Assembly: GCA_021807105.1 (NCBI GenBank)
Contig: JAKAPL010000005.1
Span: 1-64,000, forward strand
Reading direction: 5' to 3'
From: Myxococcales bacterium
GTDB lineage: Bacteria > Myxococcota > Myxococcia > Myxococcales > JAKAPL01
DNA: 64,000 nucleotides
The notes under the pieces were generated by a model. The model was given only the letters and a program-made list of their open reading frames with translations. It was not told the origin of the DNA and searched no databases. Every line of letters begins with the position of its first letter. Within the stretch, counting starts at the first letter, position 1. Below, one piece after another: positions 51,377-59,809 of this stretch. Both the position numbers and the translations under genes were made by a program.

Positions 51377-52363
51377 CTATCCCTGCCTTCGCAGCGGCAT
51401 CCGCTGGGCGAAGAAGGCCTCGACGCGGCGGCGGGGCGCTCCTTCTAGGTGGGCGAGCGAGAGGCCGGCGCCTGCGCTGGCCCAGCTCGCGCTTCCGGCC
51501 TCGCGCACCCATTCGACCGGAGCGTCGGTCTCGATGGCCGCGCCCCCGGAGAGCTCGATCCGCAGCCGGACTCGCTGGCCCACGGGCGGCGGGCGATCCG
51601 TCGCGACGAAGACGCCGCCGGTCGCGAGGTCCCCCGAGGCGCCCACGTAGAAGTTGTGCTTGCCGAAGAGGGTGACCTCGACGCGAAACGAGCTGATCGG
51701 CCGGACCGGCGCCGGGGCGAGCGTGCCGACCTCGTCGTGGATCCGTTCGAGGACGGCGGATCGGCGGCGCGCGACGGCGGGCGCGGGCGGCCCCACCGGC
51801 GGGATCCCCGCCACGCGCGCCTGCTTGCCGCTCCGGGGAATCCCCGGAGGCGGCGGGGCCGCGGGCGGCGGGCGAGGCGCGGGCGGGTCGAACGTCAGGT
51901 CGATGTCGATCCCCTCCTCGGCCGCGGCGTCGGCGGTCGGGAGGGGCGCGGCCTCGGAGACGACCTCCGCCTCGGGGAGGAGTTGCTCGGCGATCACCTC
52001 CCCGGGCGAGTCGAGCAGGTCCCGCATCGCGATGATGCCCGCCGGCCGGCAGGCGGCGGCCACCCTCTCGATCGCCCGCCCGCCCCCGCCGCCGTCGATG
52101 AGGACGAGCTTGCACGCCCCGTCCTCGCGCAGGGAGGCGAGCGCGCGGGCGAGCGCCGCCTGCGGGACGCCGTCGAGGAGCGGATCGACGAGCAGGAGGT
52201 CGGGCCGGATGAGCCGGACCATGTCCTCGGAGAACCCGTCGCCCGAGGAGAGCGTGTCGACCTCGTAGCCGGCGGCGGCGAGCTCGCGGGCGAGCAGCGC
52301 GCGGACCGCCTCGTCCGCGTCGACCACGAGGACCCGCGGCGGCGTCTCGAACGAGAGGTCCAC
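51377..52363 (-). CDS. Receiver-PilZ protein (possible c-di-GMP effector)
   Basis: This 328-residue protein has an N-terminal response-regulator receiver (VLVVDADEAVRALLARELAA, phospho-acceptor region LLLVDPLLDG). The usual Lys-Pro after strand 5 is not evident. A Pro-rich linker lies at about 170-220. The C-terminal PilZ-like domain has FRVEVTLFGKHNFYVGASGD and LATGGVFVATDRPPPVGQRV, as in myxobacterial PilZ proteins. The canonical RxxxR and D/NxSxxG ligand motifs are only partly visible, so c-di-GMP binding is uncertain. It is downstream of a PilT-like ATPase gene with a nine-base gap, which suggests a motility or secretion regulator. Confidence 0.78.
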   Translation of the reverse strand: MDLSFETPPRVLVVDADEAVRALLARELAAAGYEVDTLSSGDGFSEDMVRLIRPDLLLVDPLLDGVPQAALARALASLREDGACKLVLIDGGGGGRAIERVAAACRPAGIIAMRDLLDSPGEVIAEQLLPEAEVVSEAAPLPTADAAAEEGIDIDLTFDPPAPRPPPAAPPPPGIPRSGKQARVAGIPPVGPPAPAVARRRSAVLERIHDEVGTLAPAPVRPISSFRVEVTLFGKHNFYVGASGDLATGGVFVATDRPPPVGQRVRLRIELSGGAAIETDAPVEWVREAGSASWASAGAGLSLAHLEGAPRRRVEAFFAQRMPLRRQG

Positions 52364-52372
52364 GGCCGAAGG

Positions 52373-53410
52373 TCAGCTCCCCTCCGCCGGAGCCGGCCGC
52401 ACGTCCACGATCACCTGCGCCTTCTCGAGGTCGGCCACGGCCTGCCGGAAGCTATGCATGCCGAGCGCGCCGCCGGCCTCCATTAGCCCCGGGAGGCGCG
52501 GGAGCCCCTCCGGGTCGCGCAGCGCGCCGGCCACCGCGCGGGTGCGCAGGAGCACCTCGACCGCGGGGACGAGGCCAGCGCCGTCCGCGCGCGGCAGGAG
52601 CCTCTGCGCGACGACCGCGCGCAGGGAGTCCGCGAGCCGGTCGCGCGCCGCCTGCTGCTCGCCGGCGGGGAAGAGGCCGACGAGGCGCGCGAGGGCGCTG
52701 GTCGCGTCGCGGGCGTGGGAGGAGGCGAGGACGAGCCGCCCGGTCTCCACGGCCTTCAGGCAGAGGTCGGCGGATTCGCGGTCGGGCAGGTCCGAGGTCA
52801 TCACCACGTCCGGGTCCTGGCGCAGGGCCGCGGCGAGCGCGCTCCTGACGGACGGCGTGTCGGAGCCGACCTCGCGCTGGGCGATGACGGCCTTCCCGTC
52901 GCCGTAGACGAACTCGATCGGGTCCTCGACGGTGACGACGTGGAGCCGCTCGGCGTGGTTCACCTCGTCGAGCAGCGCGGCGACGGTCGTCGACTTCCCG
53001 TTGCCCGCCTCCCCGGCGACGAGGACGAGCCCGTCGCGGACGGCGGCGAGCGCCTGGACGGCCGCGGGGAGGCCGAGGGCGGCGAGGCGGGGGATCTCGA
53101 ACGGGACGACGCGCAGCGAGAGGCCGAAGGATCCGCGCTGGCGGAAGAGGTTCACGCGGAAGCGGGAGAGGCCGGAGACGGAGAAGCCGCGGTCGGCCTC
53201 GGGCGGGAGAGCGGGGCGGCGGGTCCCGGCGGGGTCCAGGACGTAGGATGCCGCCGCGCGGGTGTCGGCCTCCGTCAGGCGGGCGAGGCGCGCGTGGAGG
53301 AGCTGGCCGCGGATGCGGAAGACGGGCGGGTAGCCGGCGAGGAAGTGGATGTCGCTCGCGCCGCGACGCACGCCGAGGGCGAGGAGGTTCTTGAAAGCGT
53401 TGCGGTTCAT
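52373..53410 (-). CDS. PilT/PilU-like ATPase with altered Walker B
   Basis: This 345-residue secretion/retraction ATPase opens with NLLALGVRRGASDIHFLAGYPP, typical of PilT. Walker A is GEAGNGKST, the Asp-box region is HVVTVEDPIEFVY and the arginine region follows (VRSALAAALRQDPDVVM). In PilT the Walker B ends VGEMRD with a catalytic Glu; here it reads VMTSDLPD, with Asp at the Glu position. The His box is SSHA rather than TLHT. It is therefore a divergent paralogue that may hydrolyse ATP slowly or act as an accessory like PilU. It shares an operon with a PilZ protein. No other pilus gene is in the window. Confidence 0.85.
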   Translation of the reverse strand: MNRNAFKNLLALGVRRGASDIHFLAGYPPVFRIRGQLLHARLARLTEADTRAAASYVLDPAGTRRPALPPEADRGFSVSGLSRFRVNLFRQRGSFGLSLRVVPFEIPRLAALGLPAAVQALAAVRDGLVLVAGEAGNGKSTTVAALLDEVNHAERLHVVTVEDPIEFVYGDGKAVIAQREVGSDTPSVRSALAAALRQDPDVVMTSDLPDRESADLCLKAVETGRLVLASSHARDATSALARLVGLFPAGEQQAARDRLADSLRAVVAQRLLPRADGAGLVPAVEVLLRTRAVAGALRDPEGLPRLPGLMEAGGALGMHSFRQAVADLEKAQVIVDVRPAPAEGS

Positions 53411-53503
53411 GCGACTCCTTCGTGGGCGCGCCGAGGGCCCGGCGTTCAGACGCTAACGCGAACGAGCGAATCGTCCAAGAAAACGGCCGCGCGCCCAGCC
53501 CGT

Positions 53504-53690
53504 CTAGGAGGCTGGTGTGAAATGGCTGCCTGCTGCGAAAGCCGAACCCTTCACCGCGACGGGCGGCCTCGTCGCTTCGCTGGTGAACGGATTGCCAAGA
53601 GTACGTCTGACGCTGCTCACCCCTCGGACGCCCGTCTCGCCGCGGTCTCGGCGCTCTCGCGACGGCACCCATTGCACACCAGCCTCCTAG
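53504..53690 (-). mobile_element. MITE family B, copy 3
   Basis: This 187-bp element has ends ctaggaggctggtgtgaaat and attgcacaccagcctcctag, in the orientation of copy 2. Its central hairpin is more degenerate (gattgccaagagtacgtc). It lies upstream of the pilT-like gene and of the following lipoprotein gene. From 53691 to 53977 nothing else was seen. Confidence 0.88.
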
Positions 53691-53977
53691 AGAAGAGCCC
53701 TGCGACGGACCGCGGTGAGGGACGACTTCGCCCAGGGCCCCGATCGTCCGGTGTCCACGCCGGCTCGCGCCGGCCGACGGCGGCCACCCCCACCCCGGCC
53801 GTCCCTCCTGCGCGGGAGCGGCGTGACGACGAGGATCACGGCCTTGCCCGGGTCCGTTGGGCGTCCGCGTCTTTCGTGCTAGCTTCCCGCTCGATGAGGT
53901 CCGCTCGGCCGGCGAAGGTCGTGACCAGGGACGGTGCGCCCCGCGCCGGTGGAGCTCTACGGGATCCGCTGCCCGGG

Positions 53978-55090
53978 GTGAGGCGGGCGCTCCTCCCGCT
54001 GCTGCTCGCGGTTGCCGCCTGCCGGGCGCCGGGGGAGACGCAGGCGCGACCGCCGCCGCTCTATCCGCAGAGCGTGCCGGTGAGCCTCGAGCCGCCGCGC
54101 GTCGAGAACCTCGATCTGCCGCGCAGCCTGATCGACCGCGTGACGATCCTCGACCCCCGCGTCCGGGCGGCGCTCCAGGAGGACGACTTCCAGCAGTCCA
54201 CGGCGCAGGTCGACGTGCTCTGGGTCGTCTCGAACGCTGGTTCGATGGCCGACGAGCGCGACCGGCTCGCGAATGCAGTCTCGGCGTTCATCCAGGTGCT
54301 CGCCGCCTCCAAGGTCTCCTGGCAGATGGGGGTCACCTCCTCGGATCTCTCGACCTATCCGCTCCCGGGCGGCGGGACGCACGTCGGCGACGGCGGGAAG
54401 CTCCATGGTCCGGTCCCCGTCCTGTCGGCCAGCGACCCCAACTACCTCTCCGACTTCAAGGCCGCGCTCACCTGGGACATCCAGCGGGCCAGCGCGCCCG
54501 CTGAGACCGAGATCTTCCGGTCGATGTTCCTGGCCGTGCAGAACGCCGGGCCGGGCGGGCCGAACAGCGGGTTCCTTCGTCCCTCCGCCGCGCTCGCGGT
54601 CATCGCCGCGGCGAACAGCGATGACCAGTCGTTCGGCGAGCCGGGCTGGTACGCGCGCTGGCTGCTCGGACTCAAGGGTAAGGGAGACGAGGCGCTCGTG
54701 ACCTTCTCCGCGCTTGGCGGGCCGACCGGCGGCTGCACGCCGACCGGGCAGGAGAACCTCTTCGGCGCGCAGGTCGAGCCGACCATACGGATGCAGGAAT
54801 TGGTCCAGGCGACCGGCGGCGTCTTCGAGAGCATCTGCGACGAGCCGGCGTTCGTCCCCGCGCTCCAGGAGATCGCGCTCAATCTCAAGACGCTGCGCCG
54901 CTACTTCCCGCTCTCGGCGCCGCCCGACCCCACGTCGATCTCGGTCCGGGTGGACGGGCAGCCGGTGGCGCAAGATCCGCAGGAGGGCTGGCAGTATGTG
55001 GCGGCGATCAACAGCGTCGCGTTCCTCGGGAGCTACGTGCCCGACCCGGACGCCAAGGTCGTGATCACGTACGCGGTGGCGGGGCCATGA
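53978..55090 (+). CDS. Lipoprotein with degenerate von Willebrand A domain
   Basis: From a GTG at 53978 (ATG 53894 is in frame) this 370-residue protein has a lipoprotein signal (RALLPLLLAVAAC). A vWA-like core follows: VDVLWVVSNAGSMADERDRL, an amphipathic helix, WQMGVTSSDLS, later FLRPSAALAVIAAANSDDQS and IRMQELVQATGGVFESIC. Relatives have DNSGSM as metal-ion (MIDAS) motif; here SNAGSM lacks the Asp and first Ser, so metal-dependent adhesion is unlikely. A C-terminal strand-rich domain ends AKVVITYAVAGP. Its stop overlaps the next lipoprotein gene. Confidence 0.75.
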   Translation: MRRALLPLLLAVAACRAPGETQARPPPLYPQSVPVSLEPPRVENLDLPRSLIDRVTILDPRVRAALQEDDFQQSTAQVDVLWVVSNAGSMADERDRLANAVSAFIQVLAASKVSWQMGVTSSDLSTYPLPGGGTHVGDGGKLHGPVPVLSASDPNYLSDFKAALTWDIQRASAPAETEIFRSMFLAVQNAGPGGPNSGFLRPSAALAVIAAANSDDQSFGEPGWYARWLLGLKGKGDEALVTFSALGGPTGGCTPTGQENLFGAQVEPTIRMQELVQATGGVFESICDEPAFVPALQEIALNLKTLRRYFPLSAPPDPTSISVRVDGQPVAQDPQEGWQYVAAINSVAFLGSYVPDPDAKVVITYAVAGP

Positions 55091-56490
55091 GGAGGGCGGC
55101 AGGAGCGGCGCTCGCGGGCGCCTGGGCCGTCCTCGCGGCCTGCGGGGTCTCTCCGTCGGGCGCGGCTTGCCCGCAAGGGACCGACGAGGTCTCCGGGCTC
55201 TGCGTCTGCTCGACCAACGACGGCTGCCCCGCCGGCGAGGCGTGCCGGGACGGCGGCTGCGCCTGCGCGAGCGACTGGTGCTGCCCCGCGGGCTACGCCT
55301 GGGACGCGGACGGCGGCGCGTGCGCGTGTCAGGCCGACGCCTGCTGCCCCGCGGGCTACCGGTGGGATCCGGAAGGGAACGCCTGCGCCTGCGCGGCGAG
55401 CGCGTGCTGCCCCGTGGGGTTCCGTTTCGACCCGACCGCGGGCGAGTGCCTCTGCGCGGCGGACGGCTGCTGCCCCATCGGCACCGGCTGGGACCCCGTC
55501 TCCGAGACCTGCGCCTGCCAGAGCGACTCCTGCTGCCCGTACGGGTTCATCTATGATCCGACGCGGCAGAACTGCACGTGCGGCGCGGACTCCTGCTGCC
55601 CGCCCGACCACACGTTCGACCCCGGCGCGCGCGCCTGCGTCTGCACCGGCGCCTCCTGCTGCCCGCCGGGCTTCTCCCGCAACGGGAGCCGCTGCGTCTG
55701 CACCTCGGACGCGAGCTGCGGGACGGGCCAGTTCTGCGACGCGACCTCCGGGAGCTGCCGGTGCAAGGACGACACGGGCTGCCCCGCCGGCTACTTCTGC
55801 AACGGCGCCGGCTCGTGCCAGTCGCTCTCCGGCTGCACGACGAGCTTCGACTGCCCCGCGGGCTACTTCTGCGACACGCGGGGACCCGTCTGCTCGAAGG
55901 CCGGCTGCACGATGGATTCGCAGTGCGCCTTCGGCCAGATCTGCGACCCCGACGGCGGCGCGTGCGGCCCCGGCTGCCGCTCCACCGCCGACTGCCCGCT
56001 CCAGCTCTCGTGCCAGGACGGCCGCTGCGAGAGCTTCTGCACGGACAACGACTTCTGCCCGCTCGGGGACTGGTGCAACGACGCGTCCGGGGCCTGCTAC
56101 TCGAATGGCACCAACTACTGCGTGATCCCGGCGTGCGGCTCCTGCGCCCAGCCGGGCTGCGCCTGCTCCGAGGGGGCGACCTGCCTGGAGAGCATCATCG
56201 AGGGGCAGACCACCGCCTGGTGCGCGCAGCCGTGCACCGTGCAGAGCGACTGCCCGAGCGAGTTCGACTGCACGCCCACCCTCGCCGCCTGCTGCGACAA
56301 CCCCGAGAACGGGACGGTCGACATGTGCAGCGCCTACGAAGGGACGCCGTGCCCCGACGGGACGATCTGCCACGGCTGGAGGACGGTGGACGAATCGCTG
56401 CCCCAGTACCTGTGCACCGACCAGACGACGAACCAGCCGAAGCTCTACCAGGCGTACTGCTCGCCCAGAAGCGGCTACTGCTCGCAATGA
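55087..56490 (+). CDS. Cysteine-rich repeat lipoprotein
   Basis: The ATG at 55087 overlaps the preceding stop; the product has 467 residues with a lipoprotein signal (AGAWAVLAAC). About seven tandem modules of 26-28 residues follow, of the form CAC.AD.CCP.G...D.....C. Looser EGF-like or dickkopf-like Cys modules cover 200-330, and a C-terminal Cys-rich region has CNDASGACY and CAQPGCACSEG. Such proteins are typical Myxococcota surface lipoproteins, probably disulphide-rich and rigid. Coupling with the vWA-like lipoprotein suggests a surface pair. Confidence 0.8.
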   Translation: MRRAAGAALAGAWAVLAACGVSPSGAACPQGTDEVSGLCVCSTNDGCPAGEACRDGGCACASDWCCPAGYAWDADGGACACQADACCPAGYRWDPEGNACACAASACCPVGFRFDPTAGECLCAADGCCPIGTGWDPVSETCACQSDSCCPYGFIYDPTRQNCTCGADSCCPPDHTFDPGARACVCTGASCCPPGFSRNGSRCVCTSDASCGTGQFCDATSGSCRCKDDTGCPAGYFCNGAGSCQSLSGCTTSFDCPAGYFCDTRGPVCSKAGCTMDSQCAFGQICDPDGGACGPGCRSTADCPLQLSCQDGRCESFCTDNDFCPLGDWCNDASGACYSNGTNYCVIPACGSCAQPGCACSEGATCLESIIEGQTTAWCAQPCTVQSDCPSEFDCTPTLAACCDNPENGTVDMCSAYEGTPCPDGTICHGWRTVDESLPQYLCTDQTTNQPKLYQAYCSPRSGYCSQ

Positions 56491-56532
56491 CGGCGGAGCA
56501 GGCGCGTTCGGGAGGAGGGCCGCTCCCGCCCT

Positions 56533-57651
56533 CTACCGCGCCGCTTGGGCGGCCGGGGGGGCGAGCCACTGGGAGGGATCGAGCGCCGTGCCGTGGTGGC
56601 GGATCTCGAAGTAGAGATAGGGGCCCTTGAGGCTCCCGGTCGCGCCGACCGTCCCCAGCGCGTCGCCGGCCTGCACTAGGTCGTCGATCCTCCGATCGAT
56701 CTCGGCGAGGTGGGCGGAGAGCGTGTAGTAGCCGTCGCCGTGGTCCAGGATCAGGAGGTTTCCGTAGCCGGAAAGGCGGCCGGCGTAGACCACGCGGCCC
56801 GCGTGGATCGCGTGGACCTTGGTCCCCGCGGGCGCGCGGATGTCGAGGCCTTTCTGGAGCGTCACCGTGCTCCAGCGAGGGTTGTAGATCTGGCCGAAGC
56901 CGACCTCGATCGTCCCCGGGACCGGGCGCGGCAGGCTGCCCTTGGCGGCGGCGAAGCCCGTGGTCGCCATCCGGAGCGGGGGCAGCGCGTCGACGATCCG
57001 CGAGAGCCGGCCCTGCGCCCTCGCCAGCTCGGCGAGAGTGCGCTGGTGCAGCGCTTTTTCGCCGCGCACGCCCGAGAGCAACGCCGCGTGGCGCCGCGCG
57101 AGGGAGAGCGCCTTCGCCCGCGCCTCCTTCGCCGCCGCCTCGCGCCGCGCGAGCTCTCCGGCGAGGGTGGCCGCCGCGCTCCGAGCGGCGGCCGCCGCGT
57201 CGAGATCCCGGGCGACCGCCTTCACGTCCGAGAGCTGCCGGTCGAGCAGCTCGTGGAAGAGTCGGCTCGTCCGGGCGGCCTCGGCCGCCGTGGCCGAATC
57301 GAGCAGGAGCGACAGCCGCCGCCGATCTCCGAGCCGCTGCCAGACGCGCAGGCGGGCCGCGAGGCCCCGCGAAGCCGCCTCGACCCGCGCCCGCGCCTCC
57401 GCCTCGCGCTCCCGGGCGGCGGACAGCGCTGCGGCGGTTCTCGCGCGGCGCGCCTCGCAGGCGCCGGCCTCGCGCGCGGCCGTATCGGCGGACCGGGAAG
57501 CCGCGTCGAGCGCCTCCAGGATCGAGGTCTCCTCGCCATGGAGCCGTTCGATGTCGAGCCGCTCCTGGCGGACCTCCTCCTGCGTCGCCGAGAGCCGCTC
57601 CCGCGGGCTTATCGGCGAGGCGGCGAGCGCGAGCAGGAGGAGGACGGGCAT
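56533..57651 (-). CDS. envC: EnvC-like murein hydrolase activator (degenerate M23)
   Basis: This 372-residue protein has a signal peptide (MPVLLLLALAASPIS), a coiled coil over about 20-230 rich in Ala/Arg/Glu heptads, and a C-terminal LytM domain. The zinc ligands of active M23 peptidases are replaced: HxGxD becomes QKGLDI, and PHLHFE becomes PYLYFE. This is as in E. coli EnvC, which activates amidases rather than cutting peptidoglycan. It sits three bases after ftsX, and FtsEX controls EnvC-type proteins, so it is the natural partner for septal wall splitting. Confidence 0.88.
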   Translation of the reverse strand: MPVLLLLALAASPISPRERLSATQEEVRQERLDIERLHGEETSILEALDAASRSADTAAREAGACEARRARTAAALSAAREREAEARARVEAASRGLAARLRVWQRLGDRRRLSLLLDSATAAEAARTSRLFHELLDRQLSDVKAVARDLDAAAAARSAAATLAGELARREAAAKEARAKALSLARRHAALLSGVRGEKALHQRTLAELARAQGRLSRIVDALPPLRMATTGFAAAKGSLPRPVPGTIEVGFGQIYNPRWSTVTLQKGLDIRAPAGTKVHAIHAGRVVYAGRLSGYGNLLILDHGDGYYTLSAHLAEIDRRIDDLVQAGDALGTVGATGSLKGPYLYFEIRHHGTALDPSQWLAPPAAQAAR

Positions 57652-57654
57652 GGA

Positions 57655-58530
57655 TCAGCGCCCGAGGAAACGACCGACCGAGAGGCCGCTCGCGGTGAGG
57701 CCGAGGAGTGCGCCGGCGGCGACGAGGCCGGCGAGGGTCGGGACGAGGGGCAGCGGGTGCGGGCCCAGCGACGACAGCAGCGAGACGGCGGCGACCGCCC
57801 GCGGCCAGAGACGGATCCAGAGGATCCCCAGCACGGCCGCGGCGATCAGGCCCGCGAACGCGCCCTCGGCGAGCCCTTCGAGCAGGAAGGGGAGGCGGAT
57901 GAAGAGGTTGGTCGCGCCCACCAGCCGCAGGATCCCGATCTCCTCGCGCCGCGCGTACACCGAGAGCCGGAACGTGTTGGCGACGAGGGCGACCGTCGCG
58001 CAGAGCGTCACCAGGACGATCGCGAGGCCCGCGCGGCGGGCGAAGCGCAGGAGCCGCTGGGCGGGCGCGAACAGGTCCCCGCCGTAGTCCACGTCGGCGA
58101 CGCCGGGGAGGGTCGCGAGGGACCTCGCCTGTCCGGCGACGAGCGCGGGCGGGAGGCTCGACGCGGCCACCGAGAAGGCGTCCCGCAGCGGGTTCTCCGG
58201 CAGGTCGTCGAGCACGCTCCCCAGGGAGCCGAGCGAGCCGCGGAGCTGCGCGAGCGCCTCGGCCTTGCCCGTCGTTCGCACCGGGCCGAGGTGGGCGAGG
58301 CGGGCGGCGACGGCCTCGCGGTCGGCGGCGGTCGCCGAATCGTCCAGGTAGACCGTGAGCCGCAGTTCGCCGCCCCACGCGGACAGGAGGCGGGAGGCGA
58401 GCAGCCCCGCCGCGAAGAGCGCGCCCGCCGCGAAGAGCGCGAGGGCGAGGCTCGCGACGGCGATGAGCGTCCCGGAGGGCGACTCGCGCAGCCCCCGCCA
58501 GGTACGGCCGGCGAGATAGCCGGGCGTCAC
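57655..58530 (-). CDS. ftsX: Cell-division ABC transporter permease FtsX
   Basis: This 291-residue protein has one N-terminal membrane segment (LIAVASLALALFAAGALFAA), a periplasmic loop containing LRLTVYLDDSATAADREAV and ENPLRDAFSVAA, and three C-terminal membrane segments around REEIGILRLVGATNLFIRLP. These features and the length are typical of FtsX. Its GTG overlaps the ftsE stop. With FtsE it transmits a signal to EnvC across the membrane. Confidence 0.93.
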   Translation of the reverse strand: MTPGYLAGRTWRGLRESPSGTLIAVASLALALFAAGALFAAGLLASRLLSAWGGELRLTVYLDDSATAADREAVAARLAHLGPVRTTGKAEALAQLRGSLGSLGSVLDDLPENPLRDAFSVAASSLPPALVAGQARSLATLPGVADVDYGGDLFAPAQRLLRFARRAGLAIVLVTLCATVALVANTFRLSVYARREEIGILRLVGATNLFIRLPFLLEGLAEGAFAGLIAAAVLGILWIRLWPRAVAAVSLLSSLGPHPLPLVPTLAGLVAAGALLGLTASGLSVGRFLGR

Positions 58531-59261
58531 CGCGAGCCTCGGCCCGGGCGCGAGCTGGGGAAGGTCTCCATCTCGGTGATCGCACCCGCGGGGTCCTCCG
58601 GCGGCGACGCGCCGGTCATCAGCCGGCCGCGGTCGAGGGTCAGCACCCGCCGGTGCCAGCGGGTGAGCAGGTTCCGGTCGTGCGTCGCGACCATCACCGT
58701 GGCTCCCCGCGTGTTGACCTTCGCGAGCAGGGCCATGATCTCGTCCGTCCGCTCGGGGTCCAGGTTCCCCGTCGGCTCGTCGGCGAGGAGGATCGCGGGG
58801 TCGTTCACCAGCGCCCGGGCCAGGGCGACGCGCTGCTGCTCGCCCCCGGAGAGGCGGGCCGGAGGGCTATCCACCTTGTGCTCGAGCCCCACCGCGGCCA
58901 GGATCTCCCCGACCTTGCGCCGGATCTCGCGGCGGGGCCGGCCGAGGACGTGCAGCGCGAGCGCGACGTTGTCGAAGACCGTCGCGGAGGGCAGCAGCTT
59001 GAAGTCCTGGAAGACGACACCAATGTTGCGGCGCAGGTAGGGAACGGCGGAGGCGCGGATGCGGGCGACGTTCCGACCGTTGACCAGGATCTGCCCCTTC
59101 TGCGCCCGCTCGGCGCAGAAGATCAGCTCGAGCAGGGTCGTCTTGCCCGCGCCCGAGGGGCCGGTGAGGAAGACGAACTCGGCCTTGTCCACGGTCAGGC
59201 TCACGTCGGTGAGCGCCGGCTGGCCCTGGTACGACTTGTGGACGTGGAAGAACTGGATCAA
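58527..59261 (-). CDS. ftsE: Cell-division ATP-binding protein FtsE
   Basis: This 244-residue ABC ATPase has Walker A GPSGAGKTTLLELIF, the signature LSGGEQQRVALARAL and Walker B ILLADEPTGNLDP, and opens MIQFFHVHKSYQGQPALTDV as FtsE proteins do. A C-terminal extension of about 25 residues is rich in Pro and Glu. It forms the cytoplasmic part of FtsEX, acting at the septum. Confidence 0.95.
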   Translation of the reverse strand: MIQFFHVHKSYQGQPALTDVSLTVDKAEFVFLTGPSGAGKTTLLELIFCAERAQKGQILVNGRNVARIRASAVPYLRRNIGVVFQDFKLLPSATVFDNVALALHVLGRPRREIRRKVGEILAAVGLEHKVDSPPARLSGGEQQRVALARALVNDPAILLADEPTGNLDPERTDEIMALLAKVNTRGATVMVATHDRNLLTRWHRRVLTLDRGRLMTGASPPEDPAGAITEMETFPSSRPGRGSR

Positions 59262-59267
59262 GCGGCG

Positions 59268-59708
59268 CTACGGATGCCTGGCCAGGTAGTCCGCGATGAC
59301 CTCGTCGAGGCTCTTCTCGCTCGTGAGGTCCTCGGCGAACAGCGTCTCGCCCCCCGTCGCGGCCGCGGGGCCGGCGGTCGCGGGCCCCGGCGCGTGCAGT
59401 TCACCCGGCTGGAAGGAGCGGGCCGCGGCCGGCCGGCGCGCATCGAAGGCCCCCGAGACGAGCCGGCGGAGCATCTCCTTGTGCTGCCGCTCCATGACCT
59501 CTCGCACCCGGCGTTCCAGGTCCGGGCTGCCGAGGAACGCCCCGTAGCCGGTCTTCTGCGAGGCGAGGATGTTCCCGCCCACGAAGAGGTGGGTGATGAC
59601 GTGGGGGTTCTCGACGCCGGAATCCTCGGTCTGGACGTGATAGACGCGCCCCTGGTACTGGACGTTGTGGTTGAAGCCGGCGACCATCTTGCGCGGGGCG
59701 GGGGCCAC
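59268..59708 (-). CDS. Conserved protein of unknown function upstream of ftsE
   Basis: This 146-residue protein has a compact N-terminal part (GFNHNVQYQGRVYHVQTEDS, then HVITHLFVGGNILASQKTGY). I recognise that pattern from Deltaproteobacterial proteins without assigned function. The C-terminal half is Ala/Pro-rich and ends EKSLDEVIADYLARHP. No signal peptide is visible, so it is probably cytoplasmic. It lies six bases before ftsE, so it belongs to the division operon and may take part in its control. The divergent leuB shares its promoter region. Confidence 0.75.
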   Translation of the reverse strand: MAPAPRKMVAGFNHNVQYQGRVYHVQTEDSGVENPHVITHLFVGGNILASQKTGYGAFLGSPDLERRVREVMERQHKEMLRRLVSGAFDARRPAAARSFQPGELHAPGPATAGPAAATGGETLFAEDLTSEKSLDEVIADYLARHP

Positions 59709-59809
59709 GCCGCGACCTTAGCCGCGCGGTTCGGCCTGGGCAAGCCCGACCGGCTTGGCCAAGCGCCCCAGACGTTGACCCCCTGGAGGCGGCCGGGTTA
59801 CGAGGGCGC

